A stretch of DNA of 64,000 bases from Paramecium octaurelia (GCA_905182995.1 CAJJDP010000069.1:124001-188000); one strand, 5' to 3'. Shown: positions 11,335 through 26,491, counted from the first letter of the stretch. The notes: a model not told the origin generated them from the sequence alone. A program made the numbers and translations.

Positions 11335-14331
11335 ATGCCATCCGACAAATCCTAAGAAATAATTGAAGGCAAAAAGCTTCTGAGCTTGGGTTAAACAGAG
11401 GAAGCACAAAAGTTATTCGAGGAAATTCTCCAAGTCAGCAACAACCCAGAAGCCAGATATTTAAATGGCCTATGTCATTTGAGCAAATCTGAATTCTCTG
11501 AAGCCATAGCAGATCTTAGTCTCTTAATTTAACAACAACCCCACTATAAAAGAAATGCCTACATTCTCTTAGCCATAGCCTATAAAAAATCTAACTGTCC
11601 AAACGATGCTTTAAACACTGTATTTTTATTCATTTAAATTTATAGTTAACTCTGGCAATCAAACAATTTAACAAATATTTTGATGCTTATATTTATAGAG
11701 GCAAACTTTTGTTGAAAATGAAATAATTTGATCGCGCACTGAAGGATTTTACTTCTGCAGTTGAAATCTAGCCAAAAAAGGCCATTTCTTATATTGGATA
11801 GGCAGATTGCTACAGATATATGAATCAACCAAAACAAAGTGTCTAAGCTTGTACTCAAGCTATTGAATGTCAAGATTCCTCCTTCAGACAAGCCCTTATT
11901 AAAAGAACTCTTTTGTATATTGATTTAAAAGAATATGACTTTGCTCTTTCAGACATTCAAGCTGTGTTGGAAGAAGATTACTGTGATTCCGAGGCCCTTT
12001 ACATCAAAGGTTTCATTTGTACTAAAAAATGTAAATAATTGTGCTATTTCATTCTAGATCAAATTCAAGAAGCCTTCCTTGCTTACGAGTAATCAATCAA
12101 ACATAACAATTCAAAAAAGGCAGTGTCTAAATCTCTCTATGAAATTGCTAAAATTAAAATCGAGCAAAGAGACTTTTATGAGGCATTTTATTAATTGAGT
12201 CGTGCTGATTATCTAGATGTAGATGAGAAGATTTTAGAGAAATTCAAGATCTTTACAGACGGAGTCACATTCCTAATGAAACGTAAATTTGATGAAGGCG
12301 TAGAGGCTCTTACAACACTTATAACCAAACACTAAGTTACTGACTTTTTGAAACCCCTTATCTATTAATATAGAGCCTATGGATACTTCTGTCAATCATA
12401 GTATTAAAAAGCACTTAATGATCTCAATCAATTGACTTCCCTTGAAAAACCCTCGATTTATAATAAACTTATCGCTGAAGGCATCCTTGCTGCTGTTGCT
12501 AATTAATTTGAACAATCTTAGGGATACTTTTTAAAAGCCTAAAAATTAGTGCCCAATAAAATGGAACCCTACTTTTATAAAGCCACCACGTTGGTTAAAT
12601 TCTATAGTTATCTCATTCCAAAAGATGACATAGAAAAAAAGAATAAATTTTTGAATGATGCCATTAAATACATGGACTTGGCGGTCAAAATCAATGAACA
12701 ATCCAATCTCTTATTCTATAGGGGAATTGTTCTTTTTGCTTAAGGGAGATTAGATGATTCCCTAATCGATCTAGATAAAGCAATTGAAAAATCAGAAGAT
12801 CATGTAGCTAAACATTTCTATGTGAGAGGGTTGATACAGGCATGCAGAGAAGCATTTGAACCAGCTGTTAACGATTTAACAATAGCATTAAATCTAGATG
12901 AGAAACTTTTGGATGCTTATTTAAATAGAGCCAAAGTGTTTCTATCATTGGGAGATAGGAAAAGTGCTTATTATGATGCTCAAAAATACAAAGAATGTAA
13001 ATAAACTGATCCACAAACTGACATTCTCTTAGGAAATTTGTTTTTTTAGATAGGAGCATATGAAGATGCTATTCAATCCTATTCTGACAGCATCAGTTCA
13101 GAAAAAAGCTTATAAGTGTTATATTTTAGAGCAAAAACATACCTCGTAATAAAGGAGTTGAATAGTTCAATGCTTGATTTATAGAAGATAGTAGAATAAT
13201 CCAATGATATTCATGCTATTGTAGATCTAAATCTCCTATAGTAATTAAAAAATACCTCAACTGCAAATAATGATTAGAATCTATTTTAGGAGGGTCTGCA
13301 GTGTGTAAATCAAATCTTAAAAAAAGGAGCAGAAGGGAGGATATTCAAGAAATCAGATATTCTATTTTATAGAGGCCTATTTTAGTTCTATTTAAAATAA
13401 TATGATAGTGCTCAATAGGCAATGAGAGAGTCATATAAAATTAAGGAGGAGCAATAGAAAAAGGAATAAGGGTCTATGAATGATTCTGATTAATATATTT
13501 TAGATCAATTGAATCAAACACAAAAGAAACTGGAATACAAAAGCAAACCATTGGAAGAATTTGAATTCAGTGATAGAACCTACAATTTATTTGAGTATTA
13601 TTTTAATAGATCTGCAATCCATTTACTATTAGGATAGATTGACTCTGCACTTCATTATTTAGAACAATTACAGGAGAACATTTAATAGCTAGAAATCTAA
13701 GAACACCTCTCCTTATTCATTCAATTATTGAAAGAAGATTAGAATCCTAAAAGTGAAATCAATCCTGAGCTTTCTAAGTTGACTGAATTCATCATTTTTC
13801 CTTAACACAATAGATTATGCTCGATCTACCCTATAGTTAAGCTACCTTTGAAGAAATATAAGCAAAATCTATAATTAAGATTATCTTTTTGTTTGCCCAC
13901 AGTAGAGATTCCAGAAATGAGTATCAAATTCGATGATAAATTACTTGAGACAATTAGTGTATAAATCCATTTATATACAATATTAGCCAACCGTAGTTGA
14001 AAACAAACCAGAAGCACCATGGATTAAACGATCAGCTGAAGGTGTTATTTTTACAGATAATGTCCAGATAGTTGAAGATTTAGACCTACAATCAACTACA
14101 AGACCTTCAAAGAAGTAGACTGAAATCGAAGATCCAGAATTCTAGCAATTTGAAGATTAGTTAAACCATGCAATTGAGAAATATGATTATAGTGAAATAG
14201 ACCAGCAAGATGACATTATAGAATAACCAAATTAAGCCATAGATTTGTAACAGCTTAAACAAAACTTAATGCTCGATTCAAAAATTGCAGACAAATTAAA
14301 TTCCATTCTATAAAAAAAAGCTTAAAATTGA
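11335..14331 (+). CDS. large tetratricopeptide-repeat (TPR) protein
   Basis: 971-aa protein made of many TPR-like helix pairs from the N-terminus (GKKLLSLGQTEEAQKLFEEI; ARYLNGLCHLSKSEFSEAI; AYIYRGKLLLKMKQFDRAL) through about residue 750 (LFYRGIVLFAQGRLDDSLI; LDAYLNRAKVFLSLGDRKSA; LFYRGLFQFYLKQYDSAQQA). The C-terminal 200 residues are acidic and Q-rich without a recognised domain. Three introns of 26, 27 and 28 nt, all GTA...TAG, restore the frame. TPRs are scaffolds for protein binding; no enzymatic motif is visible, so the partner and process (for example cilium or chaperone related) are unknown. Start ATG 11335 precedes MPSDKSQEIIEGKK, the first TPR helix. Confidence 0.88.
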
Positions 14332-14402
14332 CTCATATATCTATCTATTTATTCATTTACATAAAGGAGATTAATTTCAAATTAAAAATACAAATCTAAT
14401 AA

Positions 14403-16251
14403 TCAGTATGTTTTAAAAACATTTTAGCGTTTCTCCATTATAAATTTTTAGTATAAATTTTATTTATATTTCTCCCAAGTTTTTATTTGTTTCCTAATGT
14501 GATCTATCTCATAATCATCAAATTCCTTCATCGATCTTAATCCTGCTAAAATTTGGTTTTGTAAACTTTCTGGTAGATTTTAATATCTTTTCTCATCCAA
14601 AAAAAATACTTAACCTTAAACACTCTTTACAACAACTGTCAATCTAATTATAGATGTATTTATTCATTACTTTGCATTACTTGACTGTTCCTAATCATAC
14701 TCATTATCATATAAAATTAGTAATGATCTACCACAAATCACATCGCATTTCTTCAATGTTTTCAATACATGTAAATGAGTATATGCGATTTCATTTTTGC
14801 CTTTAATTTACTTATTACAATATTGATAGCATTTTGAATTTCTTATAACTTATTATTTTGGATTGTTATTTAGGGATAAATCAAAGGATTAATCAGCAAA
14901 ATCTCTAGGTATCATAGGTTTAGTATTCCTATCTATGATTTTTTTATGCACCAAAGGTCTTAATTTGTTCTCCAAATAATAATTTCTAGTTTCCCTTTTA
15001 AGTTGAATCTCCTCCACAATTTCAAACTCACCTTAAGCTATTATAATCACTCTGTTTAATTAATCTCCCTTTCTTACTACACAATCTCCTTAAAAATATT
15101 TTTGAATTCCCAACTCTGCTACCAAATGCAATAATTGAGAAGCAGAAGTATGTTAAAAAAATCTGATTTGCGATAAGATGCTCAATTTGAATTCCTTGTC
15201 TTTTTCAATAGATTATTTCAAAATCTTTTAGAATTGATCATTATCCATTCTCAATAAATATGTTTTTTCTGCACAAGATATATGGCTGGTTATCAATTTC
15301 GTTCTTTCATTTTTTAACAGATCTCTATTAATTTAATATGATACCTTTCAATTTCGGATGCTCTTTAATTTCCTCAACCATATCTATGAATTTATTTGCA
15401 GAATACCCCCTGCTATTGTTTAATTGCAATAAATTAATCTCTGATAAATCTTAACCATCAAAATAAGATTAGACTGTCAAACACTGATATTCTTCCAATT
15501 GAATGTCCATTGTCAATGTCTATTAACAAGATCCTCTAAGAATAACATAAAGATTATTGCTATTAGCCCCCAATTGAAGAATGACTTCTCCGACATTATG
15601 AATTTCCATTGAAGCTTTTTCCATTATTCCAATCCTGATTCCCTAGCCAAATCTCTCAAAAAATTTATTTTTCAATAGAATTTTATCCATAGTCAAATAG
15701 TTTCTTTCATATTCTTCCTTTTCAAATTCTTACATTAAATATCTCAATTCATCCAAACTAAATACTTTAAGTTCTAATTTCTCATAGTCTACCTAATAAT
15801 CCCATTAATCTACTTCCATATTGTCAGGCTCCAAATTCTTATACATAGAATTAACCTGTTCCTTTATTTTAGTTAATTCCTCATTTGAATTAATTAATGG
15901 TTTAGAAGGCTCTTAGATCAACCCCTATTATAAAATGGTTATATTTCTAATTATAAAACACTTATACTCTTATGTTTGTTCTTCATCATTCTCGACTTCT
16001 TTTTTTCCATAAATGACAGATTTACTATGAGATATAAGCTTTTATGGATATGGTCCTTAAGAGGTGTGCTTAAAATGAAATCAATAAATTACCACTTTTC
16101 TACTGTGTCTTCCACTCTCCCTATAACCTGTTCTTAATTTATTCCCAAAATCACCATCCATAGTTTTTTATAACTCTATTGTATAAGATTACATCTTGTC
16201 CCTTCTCGGACCAATATAGAACGAGTTAATTGTTCTATTTATTGTATTCAT
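14403..16251 (-). CDS. protein with two cyclic-nucleotide-binding-like domains
   Basis: 591 aa after removal of introns of 24, 22 and 27 nt. Two cNMP-binding-like beta-barrels can be seen. The first has GEVILQLGANSNNLYVILRG (about residues 235-255). The second is around FQHTSASQLLHLVAELG and FQGDCVVRKGDQLNRVIIIAQGEFE, with the typical G-D-x2-V/I-x2-K-G-D turn. The canonical phosphate-binding-cassette R-A-A is not evident in either, so real cAMP/cGMP binding is uncertain. No kinase, channel or membrane segment is present. Ciliates have many such CNBD proteins besides PKA regulatory subunits. The gene is convergent with the TPR gene (71-bp gap). The second intron appears to end in GAG, an atypical acceptor. 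Confidence 0.75.
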
Positions 16252-16476
16252 AGTAGTTGAGTTATTTGTTTTACTTTTGGTCACACTCAACGAATAATTG
16301 CTTTCAAATTTCAATCATCAATTTTACCTTTAATCATATACACTCTAACTAGGTTGCCTCTGATTTACAGATTCTTATGGTGTTTTATTTCTATTTTACT
16401 TGAAGGCATTTTTTGCTCTAAGTATATTATACATCAATATTTCCTTTTATTTATTTTATATATTTGCAATATTAAA

Positions 16477-16964
16477 TCAATCAATCCATCTCGCAGTATA
16501 TCTTGCATCTCCATGACTAAGAGCCTTTTGAATGTCTGATGGTAACTTGGGATAATTTGTTGTCCAATAAGAGATTTCATTGTCATTCATGATATCCATT
16601 CCAATTTTATTAAAAACTGTGAGTCCTACAACTGCGAAAATGCCCTTCATGTAGATGGAACTTTAAGCGCAATAAATATCCCCAATAAACCTGCCTAACT
16701 TTAAAAGCATTAACAAAATCATTTACAAACAAACCAACAACAGGTACTCCCCATCTAATTCCCTTTATTTATTAATCTGTAAACTTTCTGGGTAAGGCTT
16801 GTCCCTCTATTTATTAATATTAAATAATCACCTTCAGATTATTAAAATCTACTCAAAGCCTTTCTCAGTCTTGATTGATTCTCCCAATCTGTATGATCTC
16901 TGCCAGCATTGAGATGATAAAAAGGATTTCCATAAACTGTAAATCTTGTAAGGAAATACTCCAT
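16477..16964 (-). CDS. small probable organellar membrane protein, unknown
   Basis: 144 aa after introns of 25 and 28 nt. It starts MEYFLTRFTVYGNPFYHLNA and has two moderately hydrophobic segments (GVPVVGLFLGRFIGDIYC and MKGIFAVVGLTVFNKIG), a basic region between residues 30 and 60, and a polar C-terminus ending HGDARYTARWID. The size and pattern resemble small accessory subunits of mitochondrial inner-membrane complexes, but I do not recognise a specific family, so this is only a suggestion. The second intron uses an AAAG acceptor; using the nearby TTAG instead gives an early TGA. Confidence 0.6.
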
Positions 16965-17817
16965 TGATTATTATAATTATTATTTTATATATTCATAAAA
17001 ATGATTAAAAACCTTATTCCCAACACAAGGATTCAATTTTTAGTATAAAAAGAAAAGTTAATTTTTCTTCCAATATCCATTTTATTCTATTTTTAATATC
17101 AGATTTTAAATATCTTTGATAATTATATTGGACAATATTTACTTACATGTTTTATGTAGGTAGTTTAATAAATATTTTATGATGATTAAATTTAAAATAA
17201 TATTTGAAACTTAAAAATAGGAGAAATTTGAATCTTAGAGTTTTTTGACTTCGAATCCACAACTCAAAGAAGGAGATTGGCAATACTGAATAAAGCGTTC
17301 ATCTAAAATTTGCTTAAATTTCAAACTATCTTTATAAATATTTTTAATAATAAGAGTCAACCACTTCCATAAAACAATTACTAAATATAATATGAATTAT
17401 AACTTGGAATGAATTCAATATTTATGAATCAATTTTAATTCTTACCCATTACAATTAAAATCATACATTTTCATCTCTATTGTTCTCATGACCACTCTCC
17501 TAATTTATCGATTTTTTATCGGTTTCAAATTCATATGATAAACAATCAAAATTAATTTAAATTATAATAGTATAAACAATATAAATAGAATTCATTTGAG
17601 TGATGTCCATTTCTCTGAAAGCAAATTAAATAAGCTGATATTGTATTTGAACACATAACAATTTGCTTTAAATTAAAATACAAGTAAATTTGAAATAATC
17701 GGTTATTTAATTAAAATTAGAATGGAACTGGACGTGTATATTATTTGTATGTCTTGGTACATATTATTAAAACATAAATTTATCCAACATTACATTATTT
17801 GATTATATATTATTTTT
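16965..17817. other. intergenic, no gene seen
   Basis: About 850 bp of AT-rich DNA between divergent genes. No long open frame, tRNA or repeat could be supported. It must hold the promoters of the small membrane-protein gene (-) and the inositol-kinase gene (+). Confidence 0.4.
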
Positions 17818-18697
17818 ATGAGTTTCTAATAATAATAATAACAATAAGCTTTTTTCGAATAATAAATCTCTGGGCATTCTATATTTATTAAACTTAATGA
17901 CGGTGAGTTTGTAGCGAAGTCCCACTCAATTGAAAATAATAATGAATAAAAGTATTTCTATAAAGCTAATTAGTTTTTATGAATGGATTCAGCACATAGA
18001 TGGATATTAAGAGTTCTTCTCTCAATACAATGGTGTTGTAATTCTAGAAAAAAATCAAGAAATATCAAAATAAGAAACAATCAACTCTCAATAAAAATGG
18101 TTAGATACTCTTATTTCAAAGAGGTATAATCCAAATAATAAGAGTAAATATTTTAACAATTTCTTAGAATATTTAATACTTGAAAACTTGACTTAAAACT
18201 CTTCCAATTTGAGAATTCTAGATCTGAAATTAGGCTATTCAGTTGAAAAATAATCGCATATTTAGCGTTATCAGGATTCAACTTCCTCTAAAGTAGGCCT
18301 CAGAATTTGTGGAATGAAAATACAAGAAAATAATGAATTGGTTTTGTTTAAGGATAAGCATTGGGGTAGAACCATATCTGTGTAGGAATTAATTGAGTCA
18401 CTTAAGATTTTTTTTAGTTTAAAAAATAGAAATTGTAAGTTAAGTTTATTAAATTTAGAAATTTTAAAAGAGGCCATCGAGAAACTAGAATCACTAAAGC
18501 AATTCATTATTAGTCATTGTAAGCAAGTGACCTCATGGTAAGGCACAAGTCTGTTATTGATTTATCGTGATGATAATGATTTTAAAATTAAGTTGATTGA
18601 CTTCTCTAATACCAAGGTGGACCTAGAATCTACTCAAATTAATACTGAGATAATCAAAGCTTTAAATAGCCTTTAAGATATAATAAAGCAAATTTGA
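17818..18697 (+). CDS. inositol polyphosphate kinase (IPK/IP6K/IPMK family)
   Basis: 285 aa. Family landmarks appear in order: an N-terminal AFFEQQISGH corresponding to the P-F-x-x-Q-V-x-G-H motif; LRILDLKLGYSVEK, the diagnostic D-x-K-x-G inositol-phosphate-binding signature; VGLRICGMKI, matching the usual R-x-x-G-M-K/R segment; TSLLLIYRDD, the S-L-L motif; and KLIDFSNTK, the I-D-F metal-binding motif. The enzyme would phosphorylate inositol phosphates using ATP. One 22-nt intron (GTA...TAG) joins exon 1 to exon 2; a poly-glutamine run encoded mainly by TAA follows the start Met. It is short for the family (human IP6Ks exceed 400 aa), similar to IPMK-type minimal kinases. Substrate class cannot be told from sequence alone. 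Confidence 0.85.
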
Positions 18698-18796
18698 TAT
18701 ATTATTTGATATTATAAATTTTCAGTTTTCTAGAGGAATTGATAAATATAAAAGAAAATAATCAAATCCATTAAAAGTTTTTATATTTAAAAATAT

Positions 18797-20561
18797 ATGT
18801 AAGGAGCTCCAGTGATTGTGGTGAATGCTAACACAAAAAGAGAATAGGGTAGAAAAGCTCAATTAGGAAATATCTAGGCAGCCAAAGCTGTATCAGATAT
18901 CGTATTGACTACTCTTGGACCCAGATCAATGTTAAAAATGTTACTCGATCCAATGGGCGGCATTGTAATGACAAATGATGGAAATGCAATTTTGAGAGAG
19001 ATTGATGTTTAGCATCCAGCAGCAAAGAGTATGATCGAATTAGCAAGAGTATATTTTAATAACTAAGAATTTAAAGGCTCAAGATGAAGAAGTCGGAGAT
19101 GGAACAACATCAGTCATCATATTAGCAGGTGAAATGATGGTAGCAGCACGACCATTCATTGAAAAGAATATTCATCCAACAGAAATAGTAAATGGGTATT
19201 TCAGAGCCTTGGAAGATTCTGTAAAGATCTTGGATGAGATTTCATAATAAATAGACACCGAAAAAAAAGAAGAAGTTATGAAAGCATTACAATCTTGCAT
19301 TGGTACTAAATTTGCATTCAGATGGGGAACATTAATTAGTGATCTCTCTTTATAAGCAACCAGAATAGTTCTTAGAGGAGGAAATGTTAATAAATTGAAT
19401 TTAGAAATTAAGAGGTATGCAAAGGTAGAAAAAATACCAGGAGGAACTCTAGAAGAGAGTTGTGTACTTGAAGGAGTCATGATTAATAAAGATGTTACTC
19501 ATCCAAGAATGAGAAGAGAAATCAAGAACCCAAGAATTATATTATTGGATTGTACATTAGAATACAAGAAAGGTGAATCTATGACTAATATGGAAATGAC
19601 AAAGGAATCAGATATGACTGATGCACTCTAACAAGAAATTAATGAGGTTGCCCTTATGTGTAATGACATATTGAAACACAAGCCTGATATTGTTATTACA
19701 GAAAAAGGAGTTTCAGATTTGGCTTAACACTTTTTATTAAAAGGAAATGTCTCTGTCATTAGAAGAGTAAGAAAAACAGACAACACAAGAATTGCTAGAG
19801 TTTCAGGTGCCACTATTGTCAATAGGCCAGAAGAATTATAAGAAACTGACGTTGGTACATTATGTGGAACATTCGAAGTCAAAAAAATTGGAGATGATTA
19901 TTTCGCATTCTTTGTAGATTGCTAAAATCCAACTGCATGTTCTATCATATTGAGAGGTGCATCAAAAGATGTTTTGAATGAAATGGTATTTATATTAAAA
20001 TAATAATAATTAGGAAAGAAATTTACATGATTGTTTGGCAGTTGCAAAAAATATTTACTAAGATCCAAAACTATTGCCAGGAGGAGGAGCTGTTGAAATG
20101 GAAGTTAGTGCTAGATTATTGGAAAAAGCAAATAAAGTTGAAGGACTGGGCCAATTACCATATAAAGCTGGTATAAATATGAAAAATATATTAAATAGTT
20201 GCCTATGCTTTGGAAATTATTCCAAGAACTCTCTCTGCCAATTGTGGAGCTGACACTGTCAGAGTTTTGACTGAATTAAGAGCCAAACATAGTGAAACTG
20301 GAGGATTATTTTTTGGAGTTGATGGAAATACTGGAAAGATTGCAAAGATGAATGAAATTAATGTTTGGGAACCCTTGTCTGTAAAAAAGTATATGAATTA
20401 TTTAATCATTTAGATAAGTTTTTAAAACCGCCATCGAGTCAGCCTGTATGCTATTGAGAATTGATGATGTTGTATCAGGAATCAAAAAGAAGCAATAATA
20501 ATCTGGTCGTCAAGGAGAAGAGGAACCATAAGAAACTTTTGGAGATCAAAGAGACGGTTGA
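18797..20561 (+). CDS. CCT3: T-complex chaperonin subunit gamma (CCT3)
   Basis: 551-aa group II chaperonin subunit of the cytosolic TRiC/CCT ring that folds actin and tubulin using ATP. N-terminus [19 protein letters not shown] and [20 protein letters not shown] are characteristic of the gamma subunit. Nucleotide-site motifs [18 protein letters not shown] and VGDGTTSV are intact, as is [11 protein letters not shown] in the C-terminal equatorial domain. It ends in a Q/E-rich tail. Four introns (28, 28, 28, 25 nt); the first ends in AAAG rather than TAG and interrupts the ...[15 protein letters not shown]... junction. The length matches the family. Confidence 0.96.
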
Positions 20562-20758
20562 TAAATAAATCAATAACAATATAGGATAAATATAGTAATA
20601 GTTTACATTATATAATTTTTTGAAATTAAGGAATTGATTTAGCTTACAAGATCAAAGAGATCAAATTTTCTAGCAAATTCTAAAAAAGTGTTAATATTTA
20701 TGCACTTAAAAATTTAATTCTGATAATTATTTATTTAAGTTCAATTTGGAGATTCATA

Positions 20759-21089
20759 ATGGCATCTTAATTCAAGAAATTGGCACCTCTCCTCAACAGA
20801 GTCTTAATCTAAAAGTATGAACCTGTCACAAAGACAGCTTCAGGAATCCTCTTATAAACCTCAGATGAAAAATAAGCAGTAGGAAAAGTTGTCGAAGTAT
20901 GAATTTTATTCTAGAAATTTCCAGGCTGGTCCAGGATAAATAGATTCAAAAGGAAATGTTATACCAACTTTAGTCAAACCTGGAGATGTTGTTTTACTTC
21001 CAGATTATGGAGGATAGAAAATCAAGTTGGCAGATTAAGAGTATTTCCTTTTTAGAGATTCAGACATTATTGGAATTTTACATTAATGA
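20759..21089 (+). CDS. 10-kDa chaperonin (Hsp10/GroES)
   Basis: 100 aa, the usual GroES size. LAPLLNRVLIQKYEPVTKTA followed by SGILLQ corresponds to the N-terminal beta strand and mobile loop. The core has GNVIPTLVKPGDVVLLPDYGG and ends FLFRDSDIIGIL. It is the co-chaperonin lid of mitochondrial Hsp60. One 28-nt intron with a CAG acceptor. It has no long N-terminal presequence, as usual for Hsp10, whose own N-terminus serves for import. It lies 197 bp downstream of CCT3 on the same strand; the two chaperonins act in different compartments, so adjacency is probably coincidental. Confidence 0.94.
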
Positions 21090-21226
21090 TTTTTATTATA
21101 ATGTATAATAACACATATTCATTAACATTTCACTTAGTTTCTTGATGATAATCTAGTTCAGTTTTAATACGAATATTAATTATTTATATGTCTATATTTT
21201 ATTTATTATATAAATCTTGACTTTTG

Positions 21227-22356
21227 ATGAGTACCTCTCTTGTAAAACCTAAGAAACTCAAGTTGACAGATTATGAAGTATTTCAAACTCTTGGCACAGG
21301 TACTTCATCCCTCTATCATAATTTTAGGTTCCTTTGGGCGAGTAAAATTGGCAAGGAACAAATAAACAAATAAATATGTTGCATTAAAAAGTTTAAAGAA
21401 AGCTGAAATCATACGTTTAAAGCAAGTTGATCACGTAATTAATGAGAATACCATTTTGGGCAACTTGCAGCATCCTTTTATCGTATTCCTTACTTTCATT
21501 AATTCTTAGGTCAATTTTGAAGGATTTTGCCAAGATCCAAGATACCTATATCTAGTATTAGAATTTGTTTCTGGAGGTGAATTATTTACTTATTTGAGAA
21601 GCATAGGAAGACTTGATACATAGCATGCAGGGTAAATATTATATTTAATTATTCAGTTTCTATGCTTCTTAAGTTGCTTCAATTTTTGAATACCTACACT
21701 CAAAAAATATAATATATAGAGATTTGAAACCAGAAAACTTATTAATAGCAGATGATGGGTACTTAAAACTGACAGATTTTGGATTTGCCAAAGTAGTTGA
21801 AGGAAGAACCTACACTCTTTGTGGAACACCAGAGTATTTGGCACCAGAGATTTTATTGAATAAAGGACATGGTAAAGCAGTTGATTGGTGGACATTGGGA
21901 ATTTTGATATATGAAATGAATGCAGGAATTGATCCCTTTTCCGATGAAGATCCTATGGCAATTTACCAAAAAATTCTTAAAGGAAAGGTTAAATTTCCTA
22001 AATCTTTTGATAAGTATTGAGTTAAAAATTACATAGAAATGCTAAATCATTAGTCAAGCATTTATTAGTTGCAGATCTATCTAAAAGATATGGAAATTTA
22101 AAGAATGGTAATTCATTTTTGATTATATGTAACTAGGGGCTGCTGATATAAAAAATCATAGATGGTTTGGAAATCTAGACTGGAATTTGCTCACATAAAA
22201 GAAATTGCCTGTTCCTTATAAACCTGTTGTTAAGTAATTCTTTAAAACAATCTCTTAAGAGCTCCCAATGACACTTCAAATTTCTCATCATACCCAGAAT
22301 CAGATACTTAAAGTCCAGCCCTTAAACCTGCAGACGATCCCTTCCTTGAATGGTGA
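21227..22356 (+). CDS. cAMP-dependent protein kinase catalytic subunit-like (PKA-C)
   Basis: 323-aa AGC kinase with the full set of motifs: [13 protein letters not shown] glycine loop, YVALKSLKK lysine, [19 protein letters not shown], activation loop [17 protein letters not shown] with the PKA-type phospho-Thr, and [14 protein letters not shown]. The tail contains [12 protein letters not shown] and ends PADDPFLEW, the PKA/PKG-type C-terminal turn motif region. Six introns of 23-29 nt are needed; the last ends in AAG. Size and tail fit PKA-C rather than PKG, as there is no cNMP domain in this protein. In ciliates PKA phosphorylates axonemal proteins and modulates beating; that role is inference here. 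Confidence 0.92.
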
Positions 22357-22727
22357 TATATTCATTATATTGAATAAATATATAATAAAGAAAAATGAAT
22401 TTCAATATTAATTTTAACTTTCAGCAAGTAGATGAGAAGAATAATCTTCAAAAGCATTTTTATAAAATTTAAATTAGTCCAACCTGGGGAGGAATAGTTA
22501 TTTTTATTTTTAAATCTTTATGAACATCATATGTCATTTAATGGATTGTTTAAAAATTAAGTATTTCAATATCGAAATAAGTACTAAGCTTATGTTGAAA
22601 AGGAAAGGTAGTTGAGCAGCACAATCCAAAATTTATTATAAAGAAATTAAAAATTCAGTACAATAATAGTTAGAGGTATAAAGGAAATTTAATTAATTAA
22701 TTTCATATTATAAATAAATATCTTTTT
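22357..22727. other. intergenic with possible small ORF
   Basis: 371 bp. An ATG at about 22396 begins MNFNINFNFQQVDEKNN and stays open about 40 codons, and another frame (about 22510-22680) is protein-like but has no start. No intron reconciles them convincingly. I leave it as non-coding or a decayed small gene. Confidence 0.3.
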
Positions 22728-24757
<2,030 letters not shown>

Positions 24758-24834
24758 GATAATAATAAAATATAATATAGAAAAATAAATCTATTAGTTA
24801 TGTTTCCAATTAATTAGAATTATAATTATATAAA

Positions 24835-26491
24835 TCAATTATTGTTTATTGCTGCATCAATGAATAAATTCCATTCTATAGCGTTGTGCCTCTAGAGTTC
24901 AATGGAAAGAAATTTAATTTTCTGCATAATCTTCTCGATTTAATTTGATTCTTCCTCAGAAAATTACTATTAAGGAATTCCTAAAAGCAGTTTTTCAATA
25001 ATATTATAGTATTCATATGATTTTGAATGCTGTCTTCTCCATCCCTGGAATTCCTGTTTTAAAATCATAAATGATTGATAGAGTTTAGAAGATGTATCAT
25101 TTAACATAGGTAAGAAGTAAAGACAAATATTACGATCTTCATCTTCAAGGTGTTTTAATATGATCAAGCATGGAATCGCCACAAAAATGTCACTATCTCT
25201 GCATTCTAATTGTTCTTAAAATTGTGAATATTTCTCCGCCGATGTTTCTATTATATGAGAAAACAACATTAATTGTGTGTATCTCTTTGGATCCAATAAA
25301 TAATTTAAGCCTTTTTCCCATTGTGTTTCATATTCAACCAATAAATCAACTAATTCCTAATTGTTTTTCAATTGAGGATCGACCATTTCAATATTACCTT
25401 CATATCTTCTCATTTGTTCTCTGAACTTTTGGAAACTTAACTATTATAACAAGTCTACTTCATTTTGATGCTATCAGCAAGATTTCTTACAGCTTAAGAT
25501 TACTCTCGAGTAACTCTTCTGGTTATGCCTTCAGCTTCAAGTAGGATTTTTACGCCGAGATCATCTCTTCCTTTACCTTCAACATTAGCGACCGAATTAA
25601 TCTGTGCTATCACTTTGCATAACTAGCTTCAGTATGTGAGTTACTTCAGCTTTTTATTGCAGATAATTCTCACAAGTCACAAGGATTCTCCCCTTCAGTT
25701 TTTCTCGCACTTCAATTGAGATCATTTCCTTATCAATTTCTATTGCTTTTAGTATAAATCGTCGAGCTTCTGCCTCTATCTACATTAATTCCTTAACGTA
25801 ATACTAAATTATCAATTTACAGTACTTTCTCAAAGTTAACCCAAATGATATCGAAATTCTCCAACAATAATTGAATTTCATCTTTCAATTTTGAAGAAGA
25901 AAAGTCGGGACTCTCCTATAGAGTGCCAGAATATGTGTATCTGATTACATGTTATACTTTATAAAAAGCCTCCACTAACCGCACTCCAGCATCCAAAACA
26001 TCAGCTGAAAACGAATATTTTTCAGAATTAACCCACAAATAAGGAAAGCCTACAGTTTCAATGTTCAATTTTACCTTCCTATGCACTGTCAAGAATTTCA
26101 GTCAAGTAACACAACTCACCATCTGTGTACAGAATTTTGTAAGCTTTTGAAAATGTGTCTCGATATTCCCTTGATACTGCACTCACTTTATACACCTGTG
26201 GGTTATTTGATCAAATACTTTACACATATTTTCAAGATGGTACAGAAATTTCTTACAACTGTGCTATCCTTCAGGATTGTCTAAATCATATTTCTAATAA
26301 TCTCTCTATATTAATTAGCTTTAGCTTCTATATGCTTTTTCAAGGGCCTCATATTCCTCTGATCTTCATATGTCTTTACAACTTTACCTCTTAAATTCCT
26401 CTAAATCGGTTAATGGTCTTGGAGGAGCTGTCATACATCTCTTTTAAATAGACTCTTCAAAGGATGTTGCATCAGAGACTATATATTACAT
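24835..26491 (-). CDS. uncharacterised 505-aa protein
   Basis: A consistent seven-exon model gives 505 aa (introns 22-25 nt; two end in AAG, one in CAG). The protein is helical in character, with charged stretches such as EKYYVKELMQIEAEARRFIL, GITRRVTREQSQAVRNLADS and NFQKFREQMRRYEGNIEMVD that could form coiled coils. There is no signal peptide, membrane segment or catalytic motif. I do not recognise the family. It ends only about 77 bp from the convergent adenylate-kinase gene. The start at 26491 (MQYIVSDATSFEESIQKR) is the first Met in the frame; the CAT just upstream in another frame was not used. Confidence 0.65.

Noticed and set aside
17248-17258. TTCGAATCC resembling a tRNA T-loop
   Set aside because: The flanking bases cannot form the T-stem and no acceptor, anticodon or D arms are present.
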